In this document: piece by piece, positions 25,593 to 35,300 of the stretch
Numbering within the stretch: the stretch's first letter is position 1
Layout: each line of letters opens with the position of its first letter
Assembly (NCBI GenBank): GCA_022763185.1
Contig: JALEGL010000015.1
Coordinates: forward strand, 202,036-266,035
Reading direction: 5' to 3'
DNA length: 64,000 nucleotides
From: a bacterium
Lineage (GTDB): Bacteria > Bdellovibrionota_G > JALEGL01
Program-made: the position numbers and the translations under genes
Notes under the pieces: model-generated
The model's database searches: none
Told to the model about the DNA's origin: nothing
What the model saw: the letters and a program-made list of their open reading frames with translations, nothing else

Positions 25593-27080
25593 CTATGGGT
25601 TAAAAAAACAGGTTGAGCTGCAGTGAAGGGCGCCTCCTGGGAGAAAGTCGCTGCGCACGGGAACAACTTCTTTAAACCATGGCTTTAAATGTTCTATCGC
25701 CTTAAGGTCTTGCTGTCCCAGCTGCTCAAAGGCTTTTACTATTTCAAGCGATGTTCTGTTGCTGTAGGTGTCGGGTTGGTCAAAGCTTGGAAAACTGGGC
25801 ATGAGATAAGTGTCATCTAGAACAATTCCATTGATATAGCTGGCCATGTAGGAGCCAGCATTATCGTAAAAGTTACTGTACATGCCAGCAGCCTCAAGCC
25901 AATGTATTCTTGATTCTGGATAACCTGCTTGTTTCAAGGCTTCGAAGTTAAAGGCGTCAGCCGCCTGTGCTTGTTGATGCTTTTTATTGGCAAAGTCTTG
26001 TAAACAGCGCATGATTTGGGGAAAGTTGGGAAAAAGTTCATGGGCTTGATTTAAAAATGCTTGTTGTGAATCATGCCCGCTAAGATTGGAGACCCAATTG
26101 TTTTGGTTGATAAACTCAAAGGGGTCATTCCACTGACCAAAAGCAAATAAAGCAATGTACTTATGGTCTTTACTTTTGATGCAGTCGTTAATCTCACTCC
26201 TTAGCGCTGTAGCCAAGGTCAAAAAGTCTGTGGTGATGGGTTCGTTGTTATGAAAAGCTCTTCTAATAAATATGTCAGGCTGCTTGCTTAAAAAAGCGTG
26301 TACTTTGCGTGTTTTTGGATGTTTGGCAAACATGACGATGGTATCGGTGTCTTGAGTAAATTCCCAGGGATTGGCTTTGAGAACGACCAAGCGATCAAAG
26401 TTGAGATAAGACCTTAAGTGTGTTTCAAGCTCTGCAGGTGTTTTTTTATTGCTGTCCAACATGCGTTGGGTGATGTAAAGGTGGCCTTGTTCTTTATCGG
26501 TGAGGATATCCGCCGGTCCGTTCCAACGCAAAGGAATGGAGACAAGAGAGTCTGTGTTGCTCAGTAGATCGTGTTTGAGAATGGGGTTTTGACCTTGCAT
26601 CTGAACATAAATTTTGTTTTGTTGCCGGTCTTTAGCTTCTAAATAGCTGTTGTTACGCAGCCAAGCATAGTTTTTGCTGACGCATCGGTAACGAACGGTA
26701 GCCAAGCAGTTGTCTTGTTCATTTAAAGAGCAGGTCTTGTTTAGGCTTTGCTCAAAACCTTGAACGAGAGGGTAAAGTGCCTTGTACTCGGATTCAAGCT
26801 CTTGGTTTTCAGGATGGCAGTGCTCCATGGTATCAACTTTAAGCAAGAGACTGAGCTCAATATTTTTTTTGTGCGCGACAAAAGCAATACGACTTAAAAA
26901 CTGTTGCCAAATGGCTTCACCAGGAAAGTCAGAACCGCTTCTAACACTATTTTTTAAAGGAAGAACCAGACGTTTAAGCGGCGAGTACTCTGGCATCAAG
27001 CTAAGGTTTGTTGCTTTATGTTGAGCACAAAGGCTAAAGCTAAACAAAAAATAAGAAAAGATATAGATTTTTAGAGTCAT
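25593..27080 (-). CDS. Secreted PAD/agmatine-deiminase-fold protein with altered active site
   Basis: A signal peptide (cleavage near L-C-A-Q, residue 20) precedes a domain whose landmarks follow the guanidine-modifying (peptidylarginine or agmatine deiminase) family in order: W140-L-R-N143 where the family has W-x-R-D; G-H-L-Y-I-T-Q-R as in the family's G-T-x-x-x-T-E-x; Q-D244-T-D246 where the family has G-H-x-D; N-G-I-V-L-D-D-T-Y-L-M-P-S-F; and G-G-A-L-H-C487-S-S holding the nucleophilic cysteine. The cysteine is kept, but the first aspartate is N and the histidine appears to be D, so deiminase activity is doubtful. The family call is by motif only. It replaces the usual rsmG between mnmG and parA. 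Confidence 0.55.
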   Translation of the reverse strand: MTLKIYIFSYFLFSFSLCAQHKATNLSLMPEYSPLKRLVLPLKNSVRSGSDFPGEAIWQQFLSRIAFVAHKKNIELSLLLKVDTMEHCHPENQELESEYKALYPLVQGFEQSLNKTCSLNEQDNCLATVRYRCVSKNYAWLRNNSYLEAKDRQQNKIYVQMQGQNPILKHDLLSNTDSLVSIPLRWNGPADILTDKEQGHLYITQRMLDSNKKTPAELETHLRSYLNFDRLVVLKANPWEFTQDTDTIVMFAKHPKTRKVHAFLSKQPDIFIRRAFHNNEPITTDFLTLATALRSEINDCIKSKDHKYIALFAFGQWNDPFEFINQNNWVSNLSGHDSQQAFLNQAHELFPNFPQIMRCLQDFANKKHQQAQAADAFNFEALKQAGYPESRIHWLEAAGMYSNFYDNAGSYMASYINGIVLDDTYLMPSFPSFDQPDTYSNRTSLEIVKAFEQLGQQDLKAIEHLKPWFKEVVPVRSDFLPGGALHCSSTCFFNP

Positions 27081-27538
27081 TGGGGTCGCAAAGCCTGACT
27101 GTGTAAAACGATAGGGTAAATAAGGAAGAAAATTTTTTTTGCTTTCTCATAGGCTAGGTAGCTAAGATGCAGTAAAAGCGGTAACTTTTTGTTCATATGG
27201 TGAGCGTGCATCCATTGCAACGAAGACCATGGCTTAGATTTTCCCCACATTTATTAATAATATCATAGATTTATAAAAAAAACCAAGCCGGTTGATGGCT
27301 TAGATACCTGCAAGGCTTTTTCTTGTTGCCTTGCACTTTTTTTGGCCATCAAAACAAAGACATAAAAACAATGTTATCTCAGAAGCGTCACCAATATAAA
27401 CAGAATGGAAAAGCATAGAAAGTTTTTCTAAAACAAGACAAAAAATAAAAACTAATTCAATTATTCTAGGCACTTAACATAAATAACAAAATAATATTAC
27501 TTTAAAAACAATGAAGTTCGTGGTAAAAGCGTTGGCTT
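27081..27538. other. Non-coding stretch upstream of parA
   Basis: 458 AT-rich bases with no credible gene. It contains a good terminator-like hairpin at 27309-27343 although no plus-strand gene lies upstream, and ATGGCTTAGAT occurs twice (near 27229 and 27295), once on each side of a long AT run. It should hold the parAB promoter, which I could not identify. Confidence 0.5.
27309..27343 (+). terminator. Terminator-like hairpin with no upstream plus-strand gene
   Basis: TGCAAGGC (27309-27316) and GCCTTGCA (27328-27335) form an 8-base stem with an 11-base loop, followed by CTTTTTTT. It could end a small RNA or an antisense transcript, or act as an attenuator. Confidence 0.6.
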
Positions 27539-28360
27539 ATGACACAGATTATTGCCATGGCCAATCAAAAAGGGGGAGTGGGAAAAACCACAACGTCCGT
27601 GAACTTGGCAGCGTCTTTGGGAGCCGCAGAAAAAAAAGTTTTGTTGATTGACATGGACCCACAAGCCAATGCTACCAGCGGAATTGGCTTAACCGAAACA
27701 GTATCTGAACAAAAAACGGTCTATGAAGTATTGTTGGGTGAACAAAATATCAATGCTTGTATTTTAAAAGCCAAAACCCCATTTGTTTGGGCATTGCCCG
27801 CCACATCCGACTTGGCCGGCTTTGAAGTTGAAGCCGTAGACCTGCAAGACCGAGAGTTTTTATTGCATAAGGCCTTACAAAATTTAGACAAAGACTTTGA
27901 TTATATTTTAATTGATTGCCCGCCGTCTTTGAGTTTGATTACCATCAATGCTTTGGTCGCAGCCAAAGATGTTTTGGTGCCCTTGCAAGCCGAGTATTAT
28001 GCTCTAGAGGGATTGAGTCGATTAACAGAAACCATTGAACTGGTACAAGAGAATTTAAATCCGCGCTTGAACATCAAAGGCATTGTTTTAACCATGTTTG
28101 ATAAGCGCAACAACCTGTGCCACCAGGTGGAAACAGAAATTAATACCCACTTTCCCAACTTGGTTTGGGAAACCAAAATCCCACGCAATGTGCGTTTGAG
28201 TGAGGCCCCTAGTTTTGGTCAGCCTATCATTCAATACGATATTACCTCTGTGGGCTCGCAAAGTTATTTGGCGCTAGCAGCGGAGTGCATTGAACAGTAT
28301 AAAAGCAAAGAAATAGAAACACCAACAACAAGCGATAAAATAAACACACAGCGTGTTTAA
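27539..28360 (+). CDS. parA: Chromosome partitioning ATPase ParA (Soj)
   Basis: Deviant-Walker ATPase that forms a nucleoid gradient to move ParB-parS complexes to the cell poles. Residues 11-18 are K-G-G-V-G-K-T-T, with the signature lysine; then D-M-D-P-Q-A-N-A-T-S-G and D-Y-I-L-I-D-C-P-P-S-L. The 273 residues lack the N-terminal helix-turn-helix of plasmid ParA, consistent with a chromosomal type. It is 37 bases upstream of parB and three kilobases from the parS cluster. Confidence 0.97.
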   Translation: MTQIIAMANQKGGVGKTTTSVNLAASLGAAEKKVLLIDMDPQANATSGIGLTETVSEQKTVYEVLLGEQNINACILKAKTPFVWALPATSDLAGFEVEAVDLQDREFLLHKALQNLDKDFDYILIDCPPSLSLITINALVAAKDVLVPLQAEYYALEGLSRLTETIELVQENLNPRLNIKGIVLTMFDKRNNLCHQVETEINTHFPNLVWETKIPRNVRLSEAPSFGQPIIQYDITSVGSQSYLALAAECIEQYKSKEIETPTTSDKINTQRV

Positions 28361-28397
28361 AGCAATTGAATCAGTTGAAAGTTAAGGAGAGCATTGT

Positions 28398-29321
28398 ATG
28401 GCACAACAACGTAAAGCTTTAGGTAGAGGCATATCATCATTGATACGGAAAAATCCTGGTGTTATTACTCCGGAAAACCAAGATAAAGAGAGCACACAAA
28501 AAAACGCAAAAGCACAAACAGGGGAAATAAAAAATAATAAAGGTTTTGTTGAACTTAACATCAAAGACATTCAGGTCAATCCACGTCAGCCCAGACGGCA
28601 TTTCAACAGTCAAGCCTTAGAAGAGCTTAAGCAGTCCATTGAACAATCCGGCGTAATTCAACCCATTCTGGTGCGTGAAATTTCAGGAGGCTATGAATTG
28701 GTTGCCGGTGAGCGCAGGTTTAGAGCCAGTAAGCTGGCGGGTCTAAAAACCATACCAGCGGTCATTAAAAACATGAATGATCAAGTGCAACTGGAAATAG
28801 CCATTGTTGAAAATTTGCAACGTCAAGATTTAACGCCTATAGAAGAAGCCAAAGGCTATGAACGTTTGAGCCAGGAGTTTAATTTAAGCCAAGCACAAAT
28901 AGCAGAAAAAGTAGGCAAGGACAGGTCCACAGTTACCAATTTATTGCGTTTGTTAAAGCTATCGCCTTTGGTGCAGGCTTATGTCAATGAAGCTAAGCTC
29001 AGCATGGGACATGCTCGGGCTTTGTTGGCAGTAGATGCCAACAAGCAAGAGCAGCTGGCCAAAAAAGTGATTGATCAAGGCCTGTCGGTTAGAGCTGTTG
29101 AGCAATGGATTAAAAAACAAGATGAACCTTCATCGAAAACAACAGCAAGCAGCAAAAAAAATGGTGCAGCATTGGATCCAAACTTAAAGTTTGTACAAAA
29201 TAAAATGCAGCAGCGTTTGGGAACCAAAGTGGAAATCAAACCCAAAGGCAAAGGCGGTGAAATCAGCATTACCTACTTCAATTCAGATGATCTAGAACGC
29301 ATGACCAAGCTTTTGGGTTAG
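28398..29321 (+). CDS. parB: Chromosome partitioning protein ParB (Spo0J)
   Basis: CTP-dependent clamp that loads at parS and spreads. After an N-terminal R-x-A-L-G-R-G-I-S-S-L-I (ParA-contact) segment come V-N-P-R-Q-P-R, the CTP-binding region with Y-E-L-V-A-G-E-R-R-F-R-A, E-N-L-Q-R-Q-D-L-T-P-I-E-E-A, and the helix-turn-helix S-Q-A-Q-I-A-E-K-V-G-K-D-R-S-T-V-T-N. A dimerisation domain follows a Ser/Lys linker near residue 245. AAGGAG lies eight bases before ATG 28398. Three perfect parS sites in the window are its expected targets. Confidence 0.97.
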   Translation: MAQQRKALGRGISSLIRKNPGVITPENQDKESTQKNAKAQTGEIKNNKGFVELNIKDIQVNPRQPRRHFNSQALEELKQSIEQSGVIQPILVREISGGYELVAGERRFRASKLAGLKTIPAVIKNMNDQVQLEIAIVENLQRQDLTPIEEAKGYERLSQEFNLSQAQIAEKVGKDRSTVTNLLRLLKLSPLVQAYVNEAKLSMGHARALLAVDANKQEQLAKKVIDQGLSVRAVEQWIKKQDEPSSKTTASSKKNGAALDPNLKFVQNKMQQRLGTKVEIKPKGKGGEISITYFNSDDLERMTKLLG

Positions 29322-29411
29322 TTTGTGAGCTGTTTTGACTGGTTTTAGCTTGGCGCAGTGTCGAGAAAATTGTTGACGCATTGTGTTTATGTGGTGTATG
29401 TAAACAACCCT

Positions 29412-30752
29412 ATGAAAGCTTTGAGTCACTTTTTAATTGTCATTCTTTATTGTGCGTTGAGCTTGTCAGCGTGCTCAAAAAAGAAAAACAGTTCTTTGTC
29501 TGAAAACAAAGAAAATATTCAAAAAGCAAGCGATAAATTGAGTGACAAAACCACTGACAAAACTACAAAAGAAACCACACAGAATGATCTTTCTTCAGAT
29601 TTAGGGCTGTCGTATGAAATCTCAGATGCAAACATTGAGATTCACTGGAAAACCGCAAACAACCCTAAAGTTGAATATGAAATCATTGCCATGACGCGTG
29701 AAAAAATTGAGGAAACTGCCTTGAATTGGGCTGATAAAGATACTGTTACCACACTTAAAATGCCGCCGTATACTATGCCTCTACCCAATGAAAAAACCAG
29801 CTACCATATTTATATGCGAGCTGGTCTGGATAAAAAGTACAGTGAGGTTGCGTATTTAGGTTTTGACTTTACACCAAAAAGTTCAAGCTCTGAGCTGCCA
29901 AAGATTTTAGAAATTAGCCATAAAATTGAAAAAGACAATGTTTTGATTTCATGGAAAAGCAATCAACCGCAGACACAGGGTGTTGTTTATGAAGTTGTGG
30001 TTATTGATACAGAAACTGATACACCCGACTGGACCCAAGCAACTCAAGTTGAAGCTGTATCCTATGCTTATCCAGTCACAGGTTTAGAAAACAACACAGA
30101 TTATTTTATTTATGTCAGAGCCGTAAAAGATTTACCCGGGGATCAGACCATACATCAATTCAAATATACACAGCTTGAAGATGAAGATGAAGATGAAGAA
30201 GAAGAAGATGATAAAGTGACAGAATTTGAATTAAAAATTATAGCAGCCAATCAAGGGGGATCTGATACGCCTCCTTTGTTGGGAAGTGCATACGGCTGTA
30301 ATCTCAACAGTCAGTACGGAAACTTTCCCGGTTTGCAGTGGAAAAACCTTCCAAAAGATACCAAAAGTATTGCCATTCATATGATTGATCAAACAATACC
30401 GTGGGTACACTTCTGGGCTATCAATATTCCTTCCAATGTCACCTCTTTACCTGAAGTTGAGCTTGTTGATGTAGGAAGTATTTTTAGTAATATTGACGGA
30501 GCTCAGAACATTGAGCTAAGGGCAAGCTCATACGGTGAAACAGCCTTGGGTTATCAAGGGCCTTGCCCTCCTATAGGACAAGAACATACTTATGCGTTTG
30601 AAGTTTTTGCATTGAATCAAGAAAAGTTTGAAAATATTCCTACAAGCTTGGATCAAGGATACAGTGCTTTTTTTACAGACATCATCATCAACAATACAAA
30701 TTCAAATGTGTTGGCTAAGGCAGAAGCGTTGTTTCGTTTTGAGCAAAAGTAA
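29412..30752 (+). CDS. Lipoprotein with FN3-like repeats and a PEBP domain
   Basis: ATG 29412 gives a lipoprotein signal with lipobox L-S-A-C; an earlier in-frame start at 29358 would bury it. A Ser/Lys/Thr linker is followed by two fibronectin-III-like modules (about 55-160 and 165-250; each has the I-x-W-K-T/S start and a late Y-x-I/V-Y-x-R-A strand), then a run of D and E residues at about 255-265, then a phosphatidylethanolamine-binding (YbhB/Raf-kinase-inhibitor-like) domain with H-F-W-A-I-N-I-P and G-Y-Q-G-P-C-P-P-I-G. Placement of a PEBP domain on a cell-surface or periplasmic lipoprotein with FN3 modules is unusual. Ligand unknown. Confidence 0.75.
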   Translation: MKALSHFLIVILYCALSLSACSKKKNSSLSENKENIQKASDKLSDKTTDKTTKETTQNDLSSDLGLSYEISDANIEIHWKTANNPKVEYEIIAMTREKIEETALNWADKDTVTTLKMPPYTMPLPNEKTSYHIYMRAGLDKKYSEVAYLGFDFTPKSSSSELPKILEISHKIEKDNVLISWKSNQPQTQGVVYEVVVIDTETDTPDWTQATQVEAVSYAYPVTGLENNTDYFIYVRAVKDLPGDQTIHQFKYTQLEDEDEDEEEEDDKVTEFELKIIAANQGGSDTPPLLGSAYGCNLNSQYGNFPGLQWKNLPKDTKSIAIHMIDQTIPWVHFWAINIPSNVTSLPEVELVDVGSIFSNIDGAQNIELRASSYGETALGYQGPCPPIGQEHTYAFEVFALNQEKFENIPTSLDQGYSAFFTDIIINNTNSNVLAKAEALFRFEQK

Positions 30753-30776
30753 CACATAAAAACACATGCATTCAAT

Positions 30777-30805
30777 GGTAAGGCCCAGTAAGCCTTATCT
30801 TTTAT
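30777..30805 (+). terminator. Terminator after the FN3-PEBP lipoprotein
   Basis: GGTAAGGC (30777-30784) and GCCTTATC (30792-30799) pair with one G-T wobble around a seven-base loop and are followed by TTTT. Confidence 0.75.
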
Positions 30806-30896
30806 TGATGGGCTATAAAATTTTTTACGCATTGTATAAGGTCATCATTAGGAAAAAGCACTTGTCAAAGCTTAACAATACATTTATAGGCAGTGG

Positions 30897-31862
30897 ATGA
30901 TCAAGATTTTACAAGTTGGTCTTGGCCCTTTGGGGCAAAGTATTGCCAAACAAATTGCTCAAGACTCTCGTTTTACAACCGTGGCCAGTGTGGATTTAAA
31001 TCCTGATTTTGCAGGTAAAAAGCTCAATGATATTTGCCAAAACACCAATGATTCACCGATTTACCAAGATCTTAAACAGGCGGTGGATAAGCATCAGCCA
31101 GACATTGCCGTTGTGACCACGGTATCGAGCTTGGCCAAAGCCATGGAAACGTTTAAAAGTTTACTCAACTTAAAGCTGCCAGTGGTATCTTCTTGTGAAG
31201 AGTTGAGTTACCCTTGGCGTGAACAGCCAGATTTATCCAAAGATTTGGATGCCATAGCCCAAGCCAATAATGTTGCTATTTTAGGAACCGGTGTGAATCC
31301 AGGGTTTTTGATGGATGCTTTGCCCAGCCACTTAAGTTTGTTGTGTAAAACAGTTGAACACGTGCGTGTGAACCGTTATCAAAATGCCTTAAGCCGCAGA
31401 ATTCCATTTCAAGAAAAAATAGGGGCTGGCTTGAGCTTAGAAGAATTTGAACAAAAAAAACAAGCGGGGACTTTACGCCATGTGGGTTTAACCGAATCCA
31501 TGCATATGATAGCCGCGCAATTGGACTGGCCCATTGACAGCTGGAACGATGAAATCAAACCGATCATGGTCAAAGAGAACATGCACTGGAATGGCAAAGA
31601 CTTAACACCAGAACATACCGCCGGCGTGGAACAAATTGGAACAGCCTTGGTTAAGGGTGAAGAAAAAATAAGACTGCACTTTAAGGCCAGCATTGTTGAA
31701 GAAGAAAGTTACGATCAAGTGATTTTAGACAGCGAGCCCAAAATTGATTCAAAAATCACCGGCGGTGTGCATGGTGATGTGGCCACCCACTCCATTTTGC
31801 TCAATACCATCAAAAAAGTTCTTACTGCCAAACCCGGTTTAAGAACCATGATTGACGTATGA
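30897..31862 (+). CDS. DapB-fold NAD(P)-dependent dehydrogenase
   Basis: The 321 residues start with a Rossmann motif, V-G-L-G-P-L-G-Q-S-I-A, then D-L-N-P-D at the end of the second strand, and I-L-G-T-G-V-N-P-G-F-L-M-D-A-L before a second domain. This matches the dihydrodipicolinate reductase N-terminal superfamily and most resembles 2,4-diaminopentanoate dehydrogenase-type enzymes rather than DapB itself, which is shorter. G-G-V-H-G-D-V-A-T near the end is also as in that group. The true substrate cannot be told from sequence and no ornithine-degradation genes are adjacent. Confidence 0.7.
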   Translation: MIKILQVGLGPLGQSIAKQIAQDSRFTTVASVDLNPDFAGKKLNDICQNTNDSPIYQDLKQAVDKHQPDIAVVTTVSSLAKAMETFKSLLNLKLPVVSSCEELSYPWREQPDLSKDLDAIAQANNVAILGTGVNPGFLMDALPSHLSLLCKTVEHVRVNRYQNALSRRIPFQEKIGAGLSLEEFEQKKQAGTLRHVGLTESMHMIAAQLDWPIDSWNDEIKPIMVKENMHWNGKDLTPEHTAGVEQIGTALVKGEEKIRLHFKASIVEEESYDQVILDSEPKIDSKITGGVHGDVATHSILLNTIKKVLTAKPGLRTMIDV

Positions 31863-32310
31863 TCTGAATCAGAGTTTTGTTCAATTGAACAATGCATTGA
31901 AACGGTTAGGGGTTGTTAACGGTTATATTTAAGAGATGAGGAAACCATCATCAAAGTCAACAAAGACAAAATCATGGTCGATGGGTAATCGTGGGGTTTA
32001 CTTTATTTTAAGGCTAACAAATCTATTGTATTAATTGTATTATGCAATGATCAATAAATTCAATGAAATAAAGCATGATGGGCAGAAAAGAGCCAATCCT
32101 TTTTTTACAGTCATGGAAAAAACAACAGTCCTAGAAATTTAAACAGGAAAAAGTTGAGTAACACTAGCAGAACTCAATACTAAAAAACATAAAATAACGC
32201 AACACACAGTATTAAAAAAAAATTCAAAAAATAAATTTTTTTTTAATAAAACTATGCTAGTTCACGATTCCAAGAAGAGTTATTGCAACATCGTTTTCTT
32301 GGGGGCAAAC
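31863..32310. other. Non-coding stretch with a perfect palindrome
   Basis: No credible gene in about 450 AT-rich bases. A 16-base palindrome lies at its left end (listed separately), and the right end is a long A/T run just before the large secreted-protein gene. Confidence 0.5.
31877..31892. promoter_or_regulatory. 16-base perfect palindrome, possible operator
   Basis: TTGTTCAATTGAACAA is an exact palindrome 15 bases after the dehydrogenase stop. Its size and symmetry suit a dimeric regulator, but no promoter or regulator gene can be linked to it. Confidence 0.35.
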
Positions 32311-35300
32311 GTGAAAAAACTGTTTAGGGGAATTGTTTTAACAGGGTGCATGTCAGCAAACCTAGTGTTTGCAGGGGACTATATTATTTCAGACCAGTGT
32401 TTGAACCAGGTTGAAAATATAAACTTATTTAGGAACACATCAAATCTTCAAGAAAAACTGAACTACTTAAAAAAAGATTACAAAGGTGGACGTTTATACA
32501 ATTATTCAGCTTTACGACACAATCTTGCAAACAACTTGACTGAAATTCAGAATGAATTGGACAATAACCAATCTCCAATCAATAAACATCTGCGCATGTG
32601 CATGGTCAATCAACGGTATTGCCACAGGTACTTTAATCCAAACAATGAAATTCATCAGCGTTGGTTCTGTGCCACGCATATCTATAGGAATGTTCTTTCT
32701 GATCAATTTACACAATTTAATACCCTGGTTGAAAGATGTGGTGATGGCTCAGTGATGTTTCATAGCGCCCACTTTCCGGCAAGCGATCACCCTGCCTATC
32801 AAAGAGATTGTCATGATAAAAATGGGAACTCAAAACTAGAGTATTATAAAAACCAAAGAAAAATTGTTCAATCGGAAATGTTCCGTTATTACCAACAAAT
32901 AGATGATACGGTTCATCAATCTAGCAAACCTGAGGCAGTGGGCTACATCATTGGTAAGCTCAATGAAACTATAGGAGAAGTTGAGTATGGAGATGTGCGA
33001 ACAACGCACCATCAGTATCAAGTTGTGCGTTTTGCAAAAAGTATAGCGCAGTGTACTGTAGGCTCCAACAACAATTACAATAAATCAACGCTTGCTGCCA
33101 CATCCGATTACGCAGCCTTTAGTCAAAATATCATGTCCATGTTTGAAGGCGCATCAGACGCCTTGATTTATAATCCGCAAGAAACATATGAACGTAGTCA
33201 AATGGTGAATGCGTTTACGGCTGTTGAACGTTTTGATCACGAAGTTGCCTTGTTTCTAAACAAAGAACAATACAGATACAGTACAGCTGCATGCGATGAT
33301 CTTCCAGAAGAAGAAAAAATAAACTGTATCTTGCAATCCTACAGCCAACAAGCGTGGTTGAGCAAAAGTGAAAGCGAACAAGAATTAGAGCGCAGAAAGT
33401 TACAAGTTTACGAACAAAACGCAATGAAAGGCGAAAATAGACGTTTAAAAAACTTAAGTGAAGCAGCCTATCCAAAAGTTTTTCGCGGATTCTTGCCCTA
33501 TCATTTTTACCGGACGACCAATGCCAAAATTTTGATGGAGTTGCAAAAAATGAGCGTTGATCAAGGACGGCAGTATTTGGCAACAGAACAAAGCTTCATC
33601 AATTTTACGGAGCAATTGGTATGCGGAAAAAATGCCTTTCATTATTGTCAAGAACAATACAAAGCTAAACGCGTTGAATCCAGAAAAAAACTGTATCAAA
33701 ATATTAAAAACGGAACTTACCGAGTGGCTTTCCATCCCACCCCACAAAAAACCGCACTGCGAAAAAGTATGGTCGACTTACTCAATGCTAAAATCAGTGA
33801 TATCAATGACTACTGCTACAATGCTTCAGCTGAGCTAAAAGACCGTTTTGAAAACATGAGCATGGATGAAACGTTTCCCTTTAATGCTATTGATGAGCAA
33901 GAGCGTTACACATTGATGAGCTTCTTGGAAGAAAAATTACAAAAATTGTATGCTACGCCTACCTTTGGCAGTTACTTTGCTCATTCCAGCATGATTGACT
34001 TATTAAACTTTGATGCGCAAGAGCGCTACAACACCTGCTTCAATCAAGGCTACGTATTTGGAGGATCGTTAAAAAGCACCAAGACCTATAAAAGAATGAT
34101 GGAAGATGCATCACACGGAGTCATTTCTTCAGCAATGCATCTCATGGATTTCAAACAACGGAAATTGGCCTCTGATTTTCAAGTAAGCATGGCCAGCCTC
34201 CAAGCTGTAGAGCGTGCCTTAGAGCAAGATATCATGACAGAGCTTAATATCTTGGAGCAAAAAAGAAAGCTTAATACTCCAGAAGGACAACTCAACTTTT
34301 TGAAAGACAGCATAAAGTCACGGGTTTTTTCCCTGCTCGATTTTGCTTTGGATAACCCATCAGAAGGTTTAGGCGATACCTACTGCACGTTATTGGATGA
34401 AGCCAATTGTGACGAAGTGATGAAAGAAAACATGATCAAAATGGCAATGATTGTGCCGCACGTGATGGCTTTGTTTTTGTTGCCTGGGGCGGGAAATATT
34501 GTAGTGGAACTAAGCATCGTTGGCGGGGCGTTAACTATCAGCAGTCTTGCTACCTATCAAATGATTGTCATGCGTATAAACCAACAAAGCCAACTCGATC
34601 GGTCTTTGGCCAGCAGCAACATCAGCCCTCAAAACGCCGCATATTTACAAAGCTATTTTAGAAAAGATATAAAAAATTACACGGTAGTCCTTGCCCTAGA
34701 AGCAGCTGTTGTTGTTGCTACTGATTATGTTCTGATTAGAGAAGGTCTTAAAACCGTAAAGTATCTCCGACAAACAGGAGCCTTTCAAAAATATTTTTCA
34801 CGACAAATGTTGATTGACCATGCCATTCGTGTTGCTCCCAAAGGTTCCGCAGGTTTTTTAAATCAATACAGGTATTCTAGAGAGTTTTTTGCGCGTTCGG
34901 ATCAAATATCAGATCAGGTGTTTGATGATTTTATTCGTGCTCTAAAAGAGGGTGAGGGTTTAAAGTTTTCAAAAAACAATTTTCCAAATCATTTTCCGGA
35001 GATAAATCCAAGTTTGGTTTCTCAAATGTTCAAATCAATAGGTAAAGGTTTGAACCATGTATGGAAAACTCTATGGGATATGCCTCTTTTAAAGCAAGTA
35101 AGCATAAATTATTATAAGGTTATGTACCAATACACTAGTAAATGGTGGGTGACAAGCAAACGCATGACGGAAATTCTTAACGAAGCTTTAGAACGAGGAC
35201 GCATCAGTCAACAACAGTTTGAAGAGTTAATTGAGGGCATGCCAGAATTTACTATTGTTAACGGTAAAGCGGTTTTAAAAATCAATTCAGAAATAAAAGT

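Noticed and set aside
31936-32034. Short frame starting M-R-K-P-S-S-K-S in the gap before the large secreted gene
   Set aside because: About 32 codons, no ribosome binding site and no recognisable motif.
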